Both the position numbers and the translations under genes were made by a program. Positions 26,656-35,692 of a DNA stretch of 56,047 nt are shown here, in pieces; positions within the stretch are counted from its first letter, which is position 1, and each line of letters opens with the position of its first letter. The stretch is from the NCBI RefSeq assembly GCF_017592335.1, contig NZ_JACNMP010000022.1, positions 1-56,047 on the forward strand. Reading direction: 5' to 3'. The DNA is from Pseudaestuariivita rosea (GTDB lineage Bacteria; Pseudomonadota; Alphaproteobacteria; Rhodobacterales; Rhodobacteraceae). The notes under the pieces were generated by a model. It made no database searches. It was not told where the DNA came from and saw only the letters and a list, made by a program, of their open reading frames with translations.

Positions 26656-27312
26656 ATGAAAAAGACAATCTTAATGGTAAGCGTTCTGGCCCTTGTTGCC
26701 GCTTGTGAAAGCGGCACTGGTGCAGCCGGCTTGGCCCAGGAAACGGGATCTCAGGTCGACCAGGGCAACTTTGGCAACGCAACGATGAACAATGTCCTAA
26801 TCCAATCGGGCCAGCGGACAGCCATAGTCAACCTGTCCAGCCGCTTTGCAAGCGAGGTCGATCCTACGGTGACTTTTGCTTTCGACAGTGCAGTTCTTGA
26901 CGAAGCAGCACGTGAAACACTGCGCCGTCAAGCAAGCTGGATCAATCAGTTCCCTGAAGTACACTTCCGTGTCTTTGGACATGCTGATCTGGTGGGATCA
27001 AGTGATTACAATCAGACGCTTGGTCGCAGACGGGCTGTTGCAGTGGTGAACTACTTGGTGAGCCAAGGTGTTGATCGCAGCAGACTGGAGGCACTGGTTT
27101 CATTCGGTGAAACTCAGCCAGTTGTGGCCACTGAAGATCGTGAGCGCCGCAATCGCAGGGCTGTTACCGAGGTAGCCGGGTTTGTCAAAAACAGCCCAGC
27201 TCTTCTTAACGGAAAATATGCAAACGTGATCTTCCGTGAATATATTGCTCCCGGAGCAAGTATTGAGAGTGACCTAGGTGGCGTGTCGGGAGAAGTTGCA
27301 ACCGGTGGCTAA
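26656..27312 (+). CDS. OmpA-family lipoprotein of the Tad locus
   Basis: A 218-residue lipoprotein: signal ILMVSVLALVAAC with lipobox VAAC, an extended region, then a C-terminal OmpA-like peptidoglycan-binding domain (FRVFGHADLVGSSDYNQTLGRRRA with D and R ligands near residues 112-135, and DRERRNRRAV near 170). It follows the secretin in the slot where CpaD often sits, and could anchor the secretin to peptidoglycan. The TTG nine bases upstream is in frame, but the ATG gives the cleaner signal peptide. Two terminators follow. Confidence 0.9.
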   Translation: MKKTILMVSVLALVAACESGTGAAGLAQETGSQVDQGNFGNATMNNVLIQSGQRTAIVNLSSRFASEVDPTVTFAFDSAVLDEAARETLRRQASWINQFPEVHFRVFGHADLVGSSDYNQTLGRRRAVAVVNYLVSQGVDRSRLEALVSFGETQPVVATEDRERRNRRAVTEVAGFVKNSPALLNGKYANVIFREYIAPGASIESDLGGVSGEVATGG

Positions 27313-27327
27313 AAAAACCGTTCCAAG

Positions 27328-27350
27328 AAACCGCATAATCGCGGTTTTTT
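27328..27350 (+). terminator. First of two terminators after the OmpA-type gene
   Basis: Stem AAACCGC / GCGGTTT with a 6-base loop and a T-run of six, 15 bases after the stop codon. Modest stem length. Confidence 0.75.
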
Positions 27351-27395
27351 GGCCGCAATGTTGCCAAAGTCTGACAACATTCTCTTAAATAGGGG

Positions 27396-27425
27396 AAAAG
27401 CGCCAGGAAAACCCTGGCGCTTTTT
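27396..27425 (+). terminator. Second, stronger terminator after the OmpA-type gene
   Basis: A 12-bp stem AAAAGCGCCAGG / CCTGGCGCTTTT with a 5-base loop and a T-run. Together with the hairpin at 27,328 it should fully separate cpaC-ompA from the cpaE motor operon. Read on the minus strand it also has an A/T-flanked stem, but no minus-strand gene ends here. Confidence 0.88.
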
Positions 27426-27511
27426 GTATTGGGCGGGCTTATAATCAAACATAATCTGCTTGTTTGTAGTGAGTCGGCCCTGAGCTGGGAAAGTTAAGAG
27501 GATTATAAGCG

Positions 27512-28750
27512 ATGAGTAGCGCTATGTTGCAAGAGGAAGCGGCACCGATCGCAGCCTGTACCATTTGTCGAGATATTCAAAACTTCGATCTGCTGATCGA
27601 TGATATGGAGGCTGCCTTAGGTGAAAGCTGGGGTGATCTAGGCTTCAACGACGCGCTTCCGTTTTTTCAACAACCCGATGCAGCACAGCTTGAATTTGTG
27701 GCCATCGCAGTCGACGCCGAAGACGAAGAAGATCTTTCGCTGATCGAGGATATCGTCAAAGCAGCGAAGGATGCGAAAATCAAAGCCATCCTGATCGCTG
27801 ATGAAGTGAGCCCAGGTGCTCTGCACAGGCTTATGAAAACCGGGGCTGATGGTTTTATCCCCTACCCGCTGCCTGATGGTGAGCTACACGCTGCAATCGA
27901 ACGCATCCGCACGGCTGAGCCCGAAGTACAAGAAACAGAAGGCCAACCCGCCAAGAAGTTCCTGGGCAACAAAAACGGCGTCGTGCTTCCTGTTCATGGC
28001 CTTGTTGGTGGCTCTGGCTCAACGACATTTGCTGTTAACCTGGCTTGGGAGCTTGCAAACGTCCAAAAGAAAGATGCACCTACTGTATGTCTTCTGGATT
28101 TTGATTTGCAGTTTGGAAACACTGCTACTTACCTGGATCTGGCACGCCGTGAAACAGTTTATGAAATGCTGGTTGATACGGAAAATATGGATCGCGACAG
28201 CTTTCTTCAGGCCCTTTTACCTTTTAAGGAAAAGCTTCAGGTTCTGACAGCCCCAACGGATATCCTTCCACTGGACATTCTTGGACAAGAAGATGTGATC
28301 CGAATTCTTGACATGGCAAAGGCAAACTTCGACTACGTGGTTATCGATATGCCGTCAACACTGGTGGCATGGACTGAAACAGTTCTGAACGACGCGCAAG
28401 TCTATTTTGCTTTGTTTGAAATGGATATGAGATCGGCGCAAAACGCATTGCGTATGATTAAAGCCCTCAAAGCAGAAGAGTTACCATACGAAAAACTGCG
28501 CTATGCGGTGAACCGTGCGCCAAAATTCACGGACATGCAGGGCAAATCACGCGTTAAGCGTATGGGCGAAACGCTTGATATCAAAATTGAAGTTCTTCTG
28601 CCAGATGGCGGAAAACAGGTCATGGAATCTGGGGACCATGGTGAACCACTTGCAGAAACTGCTGGCAAAAATCCCCTGCGCAAGGAAATCCAAAAACTTG
28701 CTCAGTCGCTACATGAATTGAATCTGGCTGCGGCTGAAGCGGCATTGTGA
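27512..28750 (+). CDS. cpaE: Tad localisation ATPase CpaE/TadZ
   Basis: ParA/MinD-like protein that places the Tad machine at the cell pole. An N-terminal receiver-like domain (about 15-140: DDMEAALGESWGDLGF..., IKAILIADEVSPGALHRLMK, GADGFIPYPL) is followed by a SIMIBI ATPase fold with CLLDFDLQFGNTATYLDL near 195 and YVVIDMPSTLVAWTE near 278. The Walker A position reads GLVGGSGSTTFAVNL, so both canonical lysines are replaced. 412 residues. AGAGGA precedes the ATG. First gene of the motor operon. Confidence 0.93.
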   Translation: MSSAMLQEEAAPIAACTICRDIQNFDLLIDDMEAALGESWGDLGFNDALPFFQQPDAAQLEFVAIAVDAEDEEDLSLIEDIVKAAKDAKIKAILIADEVSPGALHRLMKTGADGFIPYPLPDGELHAAIERIRTAEPEVQETEGQPAKKFLGNKNGVVLPVHGLVGGSGSTTFAVNLAWELANVQKKDAPTVCLLDFDLQFGNTATYLDLARRETVYEMLVDTENMDRDSFLQALLPFKEKLQVLTAPTDILPLDILGQEDVIRILDMAKANFDYVVIDMPSTLVAWTETVLNDAQVYFALFEMDMRSAQNALRMIKALKAEELPYEKLRYAVNRAPKFTDMQGKSRVKRMGETLDIKIEVLLPDGGKQVMESGDHGEPLAETAGKNPLRKEIQKLAQSLHELNLAAAEAAL

Positions 28751-28774
28751 TAGTACTGAAAAGGGCGTTTATCG

Positions 28775-30235
28775 ATGTTTTCACGTTACAAGAAACCTCA
28801 GGGAACAAAGCCAGCGGCCGATGCTGGAAAACCCGCTGATCTGAAACCAGTCAAAACCGGGGCTGCCCCGACCGCAGCACCAGCTGCGACACCGGCAAAA
28901 AACCTAATGAAGCCGCAACGTGCGGCAGCACAGCCCGTCGTGATGGACAAGGAAAAGAAGCGTAAAGAGCGTCTGGCCGAGATCAAGCTGGAACTGCACA
29001 GCCGCCTTCTGGACAACTTGAATCTGTCAGCCCTTGAAAATGCGACAGAGTCGGATTTACGTGCTGAGATTAACGAAATCGCGACAGAAGCACTCAATGA
29101 GATGAGTATCGTTCTTAACCGTGAAGAGCGTTCTCATCTCAATCAAGAGCTTTATGACGAAGTGACAGGCCTTGGCCCGCTTGAACCCCTTCTGAAAGAC
29201 GAAGGGATTAACGACATCCTAGTCAACGGCCCACAGCAGATTTTTGTCGAACGTGATGGTAAGCTGATGCAAAGTGACATCACTTTCAAAGACGAACGCC
29301 ACCTGCTGCGGATCATTGATAAGATCGTATCTGCCGTGGGTCGTCGCGTTGACGAATCCAATCCATATGTCGACGCCCGCCTTGCTGATGGATCTCGTTT
29401 CAACGCAATGGTTCCCCCTGTTGCAGTTGATGGATCGCTGGTTTCGATACGTAAATTTAAGAAAGAAAAGCTAAGTATCGACAAACTGGTCGATTTCGGC
29501 GCCTTTACGGAAGAAATGGCAGCCTATCTTCAGGCCGCAGTATCAACCCGCCTGAATGTGATCGTGTCAGGTGGTACGGGTTCTGGTAAAACGACAACCC
29601 TGAATGCGTTGTCGTCCTTCATCGATGATGCAGAACGCATTCTGACGATTGAGGATACAGCGGAACTTCAGCTACAACAGACACACGTGGGCCGGATGGA
29701 AAGCCGCCCTGCAAACGTTGAAGGCAAGGGTGCAGTCAGTCAGCGCGACTGTTTGAAAAACGCACTTCGGATGCGTCCCGACCGCATTATTGTGGGTGAG
29801 ACCCGTGGTGAAGAAGTTATCGACATGCTGCAGGCGATGAACACAGGCCACGACGGATCAATGACAACGATCCACGCAAACTCGGCCCGTGATGCTGTGT
29901 CTCGTTTGGAAAACATGGTGGCTATGGCCGGTATCGAAATGCCGATCAAGGCAATCCGCAGCCAGATCGCAAGCGCTGTGAACCTTATCGTGCAGGCTAA
30001 CCGTCTGCAGGATGGTTCGCGCCGGATGGTTTCGATCACCGAAGTGACCGGTATGGAAGGTGACGTGATTTCGATGCAAGAAGTGTTCCGCTTCCAGCGC
30101 GTCGGTCTGACACCTGACAACAAAATCCTTGGGCATTTCACGGCCACCGGCGTTCGGTCACACTACTCAGAACGGTTCCGTTTGTGGGGGTACGATCTGC
30201 CTTCGTCCATCTTTGAGCCAATGGCAGCGGAGTAA
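28775..30235 (+). CDS. cpaF: Tad pilus motor ATPase CpaF/TadA
   Basis: Secretion ATPase that drives pilus extension and probably retraction. The alanine/proline-rich N-terminus leads into an N-domain (about 60-160), then the RecA-like core with Walker [19 protein letters not shown] near 265-282, the Asp/His box [13 protein letters not shown], Walker B region [20 protein letters not shown] and the [16 protein letters not shown] motif. Length 486 residues. 24 bases after cpaE and 5 bases before tadB. Confidence 0.97.
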   Translation: MFSRYKKPQGTKPAADAGKPADLKPVKTGAAPTAAPAATPAKNLMKPQRAAAQPVVMDKEKKRKERLAEIKLELHSRLLDNLNLSALENATESDLRAEINEIATEALNEMSIVLNREERSHLNQELYDEVTGLGPLEPLLKDEGINDILVNGPQQIFVERDGKLMQSDITFKDERHLLRIIDKIVSAVGRRVDESNPYVDARLADGSRFNAMVPPVAVDGSLVSIRKFKKEKLSIDKLVDFGAFTEEMAAYLQAAVSTRLNVIVSGGTGSGKTTTLNALSSFIDDAERILTIEDTAELQLQQTHVGRMESRPANVEGKGAVSQRDCLKNALRMRPDRIIVGETRGEEVIDMLQAMNTGHDGSMTTIHANSARDAVSRLENMVAMAGIEMPIKAIRSQIASAVNLIVQANRLQDGSRRMVSITEVTGMEGDVISMQEVFRFQRVGLTPDNKILGHFTATGVRSHYSERFRLWGYDLPSSIFEPMAAE

Positions 30236-30240
30236 GCGGT

Positions 30241-31209
30241 ATGAGTTTCGATCCAGCCATCTTTATTTATGGCCTTATCTTTGTTGGTGTTTTGCTGGCG
30301 GTTCAAGGTCTATATCTTGTTGTATTTGGCAAGTCCATCAGCCTGAATTCCAAGGTGAACCGTCGCCTTGAAATGCTTGAAAAGGGTGTTGCCCGCGAAC
30401 AGGTGCTTGAACAACTCCGCAAGGAAATGAGCCAGCATATGAAGTCGCGGTCCATTCCGTTCTATTCGATGCTGGCCGACAAAGCACAAAAAGCGAATAT
30501 TGCATTCACTCCTGCCCAGCTGGTTATGATCATGGGTGGTATGACGGTATTCGCTTTCGTTGGACTAACGCTTCTAACCGAGGCCGGTTTGGTAATCCGA
30601 CTGGTCGTATCAGTCGTGATGGGTGTCGGCGGTGTTTTTGTATGGGTTAATAATACCGCAAATAAACGCATGGCGATGCTTGAAGAGCAATTGCCAGAAG
30701 CAGTTGAGCTTATGGTGCGAAGCCTGCGGGTAGGTCATCCGTTTTCCAGCGCGCTAAACGTTGTCGCGAAAGAAATTAAAGACCCGCTTGGAAGCGAAAT
30801 GGGCGTTATTTCAGATGAAGCGGCCTATGGCCGTGATGTGGGAGAAGCTTTGAAAGCAATGGCTGAGCGCTTAGACAATCAGGATATGCGCTTTTTAGCG
30901 GTTGCGGTTACAATTCAGCAAACATCAGGTGGTAACCTAGCAGAGATTTTACATGGTTTAGCACAGGTCATACGATCTCGTTTTCGCCTTTTTAGACGTG
31001 TAAAAGCTATTACATCTGAGGCTCGCTTCTCGGGTATGTTCTTATCCGGATTTCCAATTCTTGTTCTAATTGGTATGAATGTAGTTCGACCAGATTATTA
31101 CGATGAAGTTAGTGAAACTGCGATTTTCATTCCCGCTTGTCTGGTTGTAGCAGCATTTTTGATCGCGAACATCTTTGTGATGAGAGCGCTAGTCAACATT
31201 AAAGTGTAG
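30241..31209 (+). CDS. tadB: Tad pilus platform protein TadB
   Basis: One of two inner-membrane platform proteins acted on by the TadA motor. N-terminal membrane helix (about 5-28), a pair of helices near 97-140 and a C-terminal pair, around a cytoplasmic T2SSF domain with LPEAVELMVRSLRVGHPFSSAL and QQTSGGNLAEILHGLAQVIRSR. Length 322 residues. From roughly base 30,880 onward the codons become noticeably AT-rich compared with the first two-thirds of the gene and with cpaF, a change that continues through tadC. Confidence 0.96.
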   Translation: MSFDPAIFIYGLIFVGVLLAVQGLYLVVFGKSISLNSKVNRRLEMLEKGVAREQVLEQLRKEMSQHMKSRSIPFYSMLADKAQKANIAFTPAQLVMIMGGMTVFAFVGLTLLTEAGLVIRLVVSVVMGVGGVFVWVNNTANKRMAMLEEQLPEAVELMVRSLRVGHPFSSALNVVAKEIKDPLGSEMGVISDEAAYGRDVGEALKAMAERLDNQDMRFLAVAVTIQQTSGGNLAEILHGLAQVIRSRFRLFRRVKAITSEARFSGMFLSGFPILVLIGMNVVRPDYYDEVSETAIFIPACLVVAAFLIANIFVMRALVNIKV

Positions 31210-31219
31210 GAATCCTAAA

Positions 31220-32206
31220 ATGGAAATTCTCGATCAAATTAACTCTACGCTTATCGAACAGTTCGGCCCAATGGGTCCTCTTTTAGTCGTAGGTGCACTT
31301 GGCGTTTTACTTGTTCTTCTGACGCTGCCTGTTTTTTTGAAAAAACAAAAAGACCCATTAGCAAAGCTTAGAGGCGAAGAAAAGCAACGTAGAAGCTCTG
31401 ACACGAAGCAATCTTTGCGTATGGGTGGCAAGTTCTCAGCGCTAAATAAATATTCAAACTTTCTTGAGCCTGAAGACGAGCAAGAATATTCCGCCACGCG
31501 GTTAAAGCTAATGCAAGCAGGTTATCGTGGCAAAGATGCTGTCCGTATGTATCACTTCGTTAGTTTTGCTCTGGCAATATGTCTTTTGATTATTGGCGGT
31601 TTGTTGGCCTTGGTGCGAATGGCTACGGATGATAATATGTCGTCAACAACCCTCATGTTGATTGCCTTTCTTCCGGCGCTCGCAGGTTATTTTCTGCCGC
31701 GCTACTGGGTTGAGCGTCGAAGACAGGCACGTCAAGAAGAGATTATCAATGGCTTTCCTGATGCGTTGGATATGATGTTGGTTTGCGTCGAAGCTGGTCA
31801 ATCGTTGGACCAATCAATTCTTCGCGTATCGGGTGAAATTGAAGCAGGTTATCCTGCTCTTGCACAAGAATTTGATATTGTTGCTAACGAAATGAAAGCT
31901 GGGAAAGAGAAGTCCGCTGTTCTTCGTGATATGGGTGAACGAACTGATGTTCAAGATGTCGCTAGCTTTACAACTGTTTTAATCCAGGCTTCTAGTTTTG
32001 GCACTTCTATCTCGGACTCGTTGCGCGTATACGCAGCAGAGATGCGGGATAAGCGCGTTATGCGCGCTGAAGAAAAAGCTAATAAGCTTCCAACCAAAAT
32101 GACCCTGATGACGATGATATTTACAGTTCCGCCACTTTTGCTCATTTTAGTTGGACCGTCGGTCTATAGTGTTGTCAGTGAACTGGCTGAAATGGCAGGC
32201 CAATAA
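31220..32206 (+). CDS. tadC: Tad pilus platform protein TadC
   Basis: Second platform protein, paired with TadB. N-terminal helix (about 17-38), two helices near 111-160, a T2SSF domain with FPDALDMMLVCVEAGQSLDQSI and a TSISDSLRVYAAEMRDKRVMRAEEKA stretch in two recognisable parts, then LPTKMTLMTMIFTVPPLLLILVGPS. 328 residues. AGGAA precedes the ATG, 10 bases after tadB. Codon use is AT-rich throughout, unlike cpaF and the genes after tadD. Confidence 0.96.
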   Translation: MEILDQINSTLIEQFGPMGPLLVVGALGVLLVLLTLPVFLKKQKDPLAKLRGEEKQRRSSDTKQSLRMGGKFSALNKYSNFLEPEDEQEYSATRLKLMQAGYRGKDAVRMYHFVSFALAICLLIIGGLLALVRMATDDNMSSTTLMLIAFLPALAGYFLPRYWVERRRQARQEEIINGFPDALDMMLVCVEAGQSLDQSILRVSGEIEAGYPALAQEFDIVANEMKAGKEKSAVLRDMGERTDVQDVASFTTVLIQASSFGTSISDSLRVYAAEMRDKRVMRAEEKANKLPTKMTLMTMIFTVPPLLLILVGPSVYSVVSELAEMAGQ

Positions 32207-32226
32207 ATAATATCAGATGTCATCAA

Positions 32227-32784
32227 ATGACTAAAACTCTACTTACTTGTAGCACTATGCTGGTTATCTTAGCCGCCTGTGATACAGGCGGCTTTGGGCG
32301 TAGTAGTGATAGCCCCTTTGCACCCGGAGTCGCGCGCGGCGGGCAGGCTGTTGATGGTCTGACGGTTGGTCACCGGTTGATGGCGGCGGGGCAATACGAA
32401 TTAGCACTGAAATCCTATATTCGCTCAATTAGCGATCAAGGACTGACGGTCGATGTTCTTAGCGCAATTGGATCTGCCAACCTGCGCCTAGGACGGCTAG
32501 GGCAGTCAGAACGCGTGTTGAAGCAAGCGTTGGATGAAGATGAAACCTTTGTGCCTGCTTGGAATAATTTGGGTGTTGTCTACTACGAACAAGGCAAATA
32601 TCGCGAGGCAGCCCGTGCTTTTCAGCGTGCTTTTGCCTTAGATAGCGGAAATAGTGACGAAATTCGCGATAATTTGCGCTTAGCGCTCGCAAAAGTCGAA
32701 AATCCGACGTATGATGAAGAAGAACAAAAAATACAATTGGTGCGTCGTGGCACAGGGGACTACCTGATCCTGACGACACCATGA
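32227..32784 (+). CDS. tadD: Tad lipoprotein TadD (TPR)
   Basis: A 185-residue tetratricopeptide lipoprotein thought to help secretin assembly or localisation, as pilotins do. Signal LLTCSTMLVILAACDTGGFG with lipobox LAAC; three TPR units follow (GHRLMAAGQYELALKSYI; IGSANLRLGRLGQSERVLKQ; NNLGVVYYEQGKYREAARAF). Its stop overlaps the next frame's first ATG. The first 60 bases share the AT-rich style of tadC; the remainder reverts to the usual composition. Confidence 0.92.
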   Translation: MTKTLLTCSTMLVILAACDTGGFGRSSDSPFAPGVARGGQAVDGLTVGHRLMAAGQYELALKSYIRSISDQGLTVDVLSAIGSANLRLGRLGQSERVLKQALDEDETFVPAWNNLGVVYYEQGKYREAARAFQRAFALDSGNSDEIRDNLRLALAKVENPTYDEEEQKIQLVRRGTGDYLILTTP

Positions 32785-32814
32785 ATGAGGCGAAGCAGTA
32801 AGAGGACGCAGAAA

Positions 32815-33675
32815 ATGCGCCAGCAGGTAATTTTTGGCATCTGTATAACAGCGGCTTTCGGGCTGTCGGCATGTGGTCAACAAAATGGTGAGGCTGAAGT
32901 CGAACGTGCGTTGAAAGAGCTCAATGTTATCGATGAAAGCAATCTTAACGACGTCATGGCCACCGCGGCAGATCCGAATGAAGCCGTATCTTATTTCAGG
33001 CGTGCGACAGCGAATGCCCCGGATCGGATTGATCTGCAGCGGGGTTTGGCCTCATCCCTAATCCGGGCCAAGCAAAATGCGCAGGCCGTTGCGGCTTGGG
33101 CCAAGGTTGTCGACCACGAAGAGTCGACCTTGAATGATCGTGTTGAACTGGCCGATGCCCTGATCCGAAACAATGAATGGGATCGGGCAGAAAGCGTTTT
33201 GAACAGCATTCCACCAACCCATGAAACTTACAAACGTTACCGGCTTGAGGCCATGGTAGCCGATAGCAATCAAGAATGGGATAAGTCGGATAGTTTCTAT
33301 GAAACTGCAGTCGGTCTAACCACGCGTCCGGCGAGCGTCCTGAACAATTGGGGCTTCTCGAAACTTAATCGCGGTGACCATGCTGGCGCTGAACGGCTGT
33401 TCGTACAGTCCCTTCAGGACAACCCCAAAATGTTCACGGCCAAAAATAATCTTATTCTGGCACGGGCCGCGCAACGTAAATATTCGATCCCATTGATCGA
33501 TATCACACAAGTTGAGCGCGCGCAGCTGCTGCACACAATGGGGCTGGCGGCTATCAAGCAGGGCGATGTGAATGTTGGCAAAGGTCTGCTTCGTGAAGCG
33601 ATTGATACACATCCGCAACACTTTGAGGATGCGGTGCGAAGCTTGCGTGCTTTGGAAAATAACGTCTCGAACTAA
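32815..33675 (+). CDS. Second TPR lipoprotein of the Tad locus
   Basis: A 286-residue TPR lipoprotein: signal VIFGICITAAFGLSAC with lipobox LSAC, then several TPR helices (ANAPDRIDLQRGLASSLIRA; RVELADALIRNNEWDRAESV; NNWGFSKLNRGDHAGAERLF). The ATG at 32815 is preferred over one ten codons earlier, because GAGGA lies at the right distance and the signal peptide then starts at once. It resembles the product of tadD and probably works with it at the outer membrane. Confidence 0.88.
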   Translation: MRQQVIFGICITAAFGLSACGQQNGEAEVERALKELNVIDESNLNDVMATAADPNEAVSYFRRATANAPDRIDLQRGLASSLIRAKQNAQAVAAWAKVVDHEESTLNDRVELADALIRNNEWDRAESVLNSIPPTHETYKRYRLEAMVADSNQEWDKSDSFYETAVGLTTRPASVLNNWGFSKLNRGDHAGAERLFVQSLQDNPKMFTAKNNLILARAAQRKYSIPLIDITQVERAQLLHTMGLAAIKQGDVNVGKGLLREAIDTHPQHFEDAVRSLRALENNVSN

Positions 33676-33726
33676 AGGCTGGCCGGGTTTATTCTCGGCC
33701 AATCACTCTAACGTTCGGACAGCATA

Positions 33727-34230
33727 ATGAATATCGCCGCATACACAGCACTCTGGTTCCTACCCTTCGTCGCACCCATCGCATTTTACATCGCGTGGAC
33801 TGATTTAAGCCGTATGAAGATCCCGAACCATGCCGTGATTACATTATTTGTGGTTTACGCGATTATTGGTCCGATTGCACTGCCCCTTTCGACTTATCTT
33901 TGGGGTTTTCTCGCTGTCATCATCGTATTGGTTCTGGGTATTTTATTTAATGCTGCTGGCGTTTTAGGCGCAGGCGATGCGAAATACCTAGCCGCTGCCG
34001 CCCCTCTTTTCTCATTTCCCGATATGATTATCGTCGTGCAAATTTTTTGTGCAGCACTTCTTGGGGCCTGGACCACGCATCGTCTGGTAAAATACAGCCT
34101 ACTTCGAAAGCTGGCCAATAACTGGGAAAGCTGGAACACTGGTTCAAAATTTCCGATGGGCTTTACCATAAGCGCAACCTTGGTCATTTATCTGGCGCTT
34201 GCCCTACGTTTCGGCGCTGAATTGCCGTAA
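33727..34230 (+). CDS. cpaA: Prepilin peptidase CpaA/TadV
   Basis: Aspartic peptidase of the type IV prepilin group that removes the leader from Flp pilins in the inner membrane. First catalytic aspartate in WTDLSRMKIPN (residue 26); second in the GAGDAKYL motif near 80. Five to six hydrophobic segments, 167 residues, without the methylase domain of PilD enzymes. It would process both pilins at 23,405 and 23,877. Last clear pilus gene of the locus. Confidence 0.94.
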   Translation: MNIAAYTALWFLPFVAPIAFYIAWTDLSRMKIPNHAVITLFVVYAIIGPIALPLSTYLWGFLAVIIVLVLGILFNAAGVLGAGDAKYLAAAAPLFSFPDMIIVVQIFCAALLGAWTTHRLVKYSLLRKLANNWESWNTGSKFPMGFTISATLVIYLALALRFGAELP

Positions 34231-34381
34231 GGTCGGCAACAGTTTGTTTCCCGGCACCACAATTTAGTCAAAGATACGCCACGAACCGCCATTATTTTGA
34301 ACGTGCGGTGTTGTTTCGGTTGGCAGATGTCGATGTGGGCGATACCGTCTGGGTGAATTTACTAGGAAAGCGGGTCAGACC

Positions 34382-35692
34382 ATGAATATGGAGACGACAT
34401 CGGTTATCGCGCCACCAGCGCCGCGATCGCTGGATCAGATGCAGCTGTCAATCGTCATGATGCGGGATATTCTGCTGAAAACGATGTTCCGCATGAATTT
34501 GGAACACGTCAGCACATTGTCCCAGGCCGTCTGCCTGCCTGTTCCGGTCACACAAGAACTGATCGATATGACACGGTCACAGAACCTTGTTCAGTCAACG
34601 GGTACACTTCATGCTACATCCGGCAACGAAATGGGCTATCAACTGACCGATGCTGGAAAAGCGCGGGCATTAGATGCGCTTTCACAGTCCGAGTACTATG
34701 GTGCAATGCCCGTCCCACTTGAGGTCTATGCCGAACAGGTTAAACGTCAGTCGATCCGCAACATTCAGATTACACGCGACCAGTTGACCGGCGCTATGGG
34801 GCATCTGATCCTGCCCGATGAACTGCTGGACCATTTGGGACCAGCGGTTGGTGCTGGCCGTTCAATCCTGATGTATGGCCCGCCCGGTAACGGTAAATCC
34901 TCAATCTCAAACGGTATTCGTGACGCACTCGGCGATAAGATATTTGTGCCTCGCGCCATCGAATACACTGGTCAGGTCATCACGGTCTATGACCCGATCG
35001 TTCACTCGGCGGCCGAAGCGCAGGTGGATGATCCGAACTCGATTCGTCGGAGCAGCAATCGGTTCGACACACGCTATGTGCGCTGCGAACGGCCCACCGT
35101 GATCACCGGTGGTGAACTGTCGCTGTCAATGCTGGATCTGGTCTACAATCCAACCGCGCGGACCTACCAGGCGCCCTTGCAGTTAAAGTCGACCGGCGGT
35201 GTATTTATCGTCGACGACCTTGGCCGTCAGGCTGAACCGCCCCAGGCGCTGGTCAACCGCTGGATCGTTCCGCTGGAAGAAAACAAGGATATCCTAGCCC
35301 TGCAATCGGGTGAGAAATTCGAGGTGCCGTTCGATACACTCGTCATTTTCTCGACCAACTTCCACCCGAACGAAATCTTCGATAAAGCGGCGCTGCGTCG
35401 TATCTTCTTTAAGATCAAAATCGACGGTCCGAACCAGGAAGACTTCCTGAAAATCTTTGCCATGGTCGCGAAAAAGCGCAACATGCCACTCAATGAAGAG
35501 TCTCTGGTGCACCTGCTTAAGGTCAAATATCCGACGATCAACAACATTTACGCGAACTACCAGCCGATCTTCCTGATCGACCAGATGATCTCGATCTGCG
35601 AATTCGAAGGCATCCCCTATCAGATGTCCCCTGATCTGATCGACCGTGCCTGGGCCAATATGTTCGTGAAAGACGAAAAAATCATCCACTGA
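34382..35692 (+). CDS. AAA ATPase next to the Tad locus
   Basis: A 436-residue cytoplasmic protein. The first 130 residues resemble a winged-helix-like helical domain (LTDAGKARALDALSQSEYY near 93-112). The AAA core begins near 155 with Walker A ILMYGPPGNGKSSISNGI, a Walker B-like GGVFIVDDLGRQAEPPQALVN near 276-296 and a sensor-1-like DTLVIFSTNFHPNEIF near 318. No signal or membrane segment. Homologues are often found beside Flp/Tad genes and are described as chaperone-type ATPases; the actual role is unknown. Its stop overlaps the ATG of the next gene (TGATG), so the two are coupled. Confidence 0.85.
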   Translation: MNMETTSVIAPPAPRSLDQMQLSIVMMRDILLKTMFRMNLEHVSTLSQAVCLPVPVTQELIDMTRSQNLVQSTGTLHATSGNEMGYQLTDAGKARALDALSQSEYYGAMPVPLEVYAEQVKRQSIRNIQITRDQLTGAMGHLILPDELLDHLGPAVGAGRSILMYGPPGNGKSSISNGIRDALGDKIFVPRAIEYTGQVITVYDPIVHSAAEAQVDDPNSIRRSSNRFDTRYVRCERPTVITGGELSLSMLDLVYNPTARTYQAPLQLKSTGGVFIVDDLGRQAEPPQALVNRWIVPLEENKDILALQSGEKFEVPFDTLVIFSTNFHPNEIFDKAALRRIFFKIKIDGPNQEDFLKIFAMVAKKRNMPLNEESLVHLLKVKYPTINNIYANYQPIFLIDQMISICEFEGIPYQMSPDLIDRAWANMFVKDEKIIH

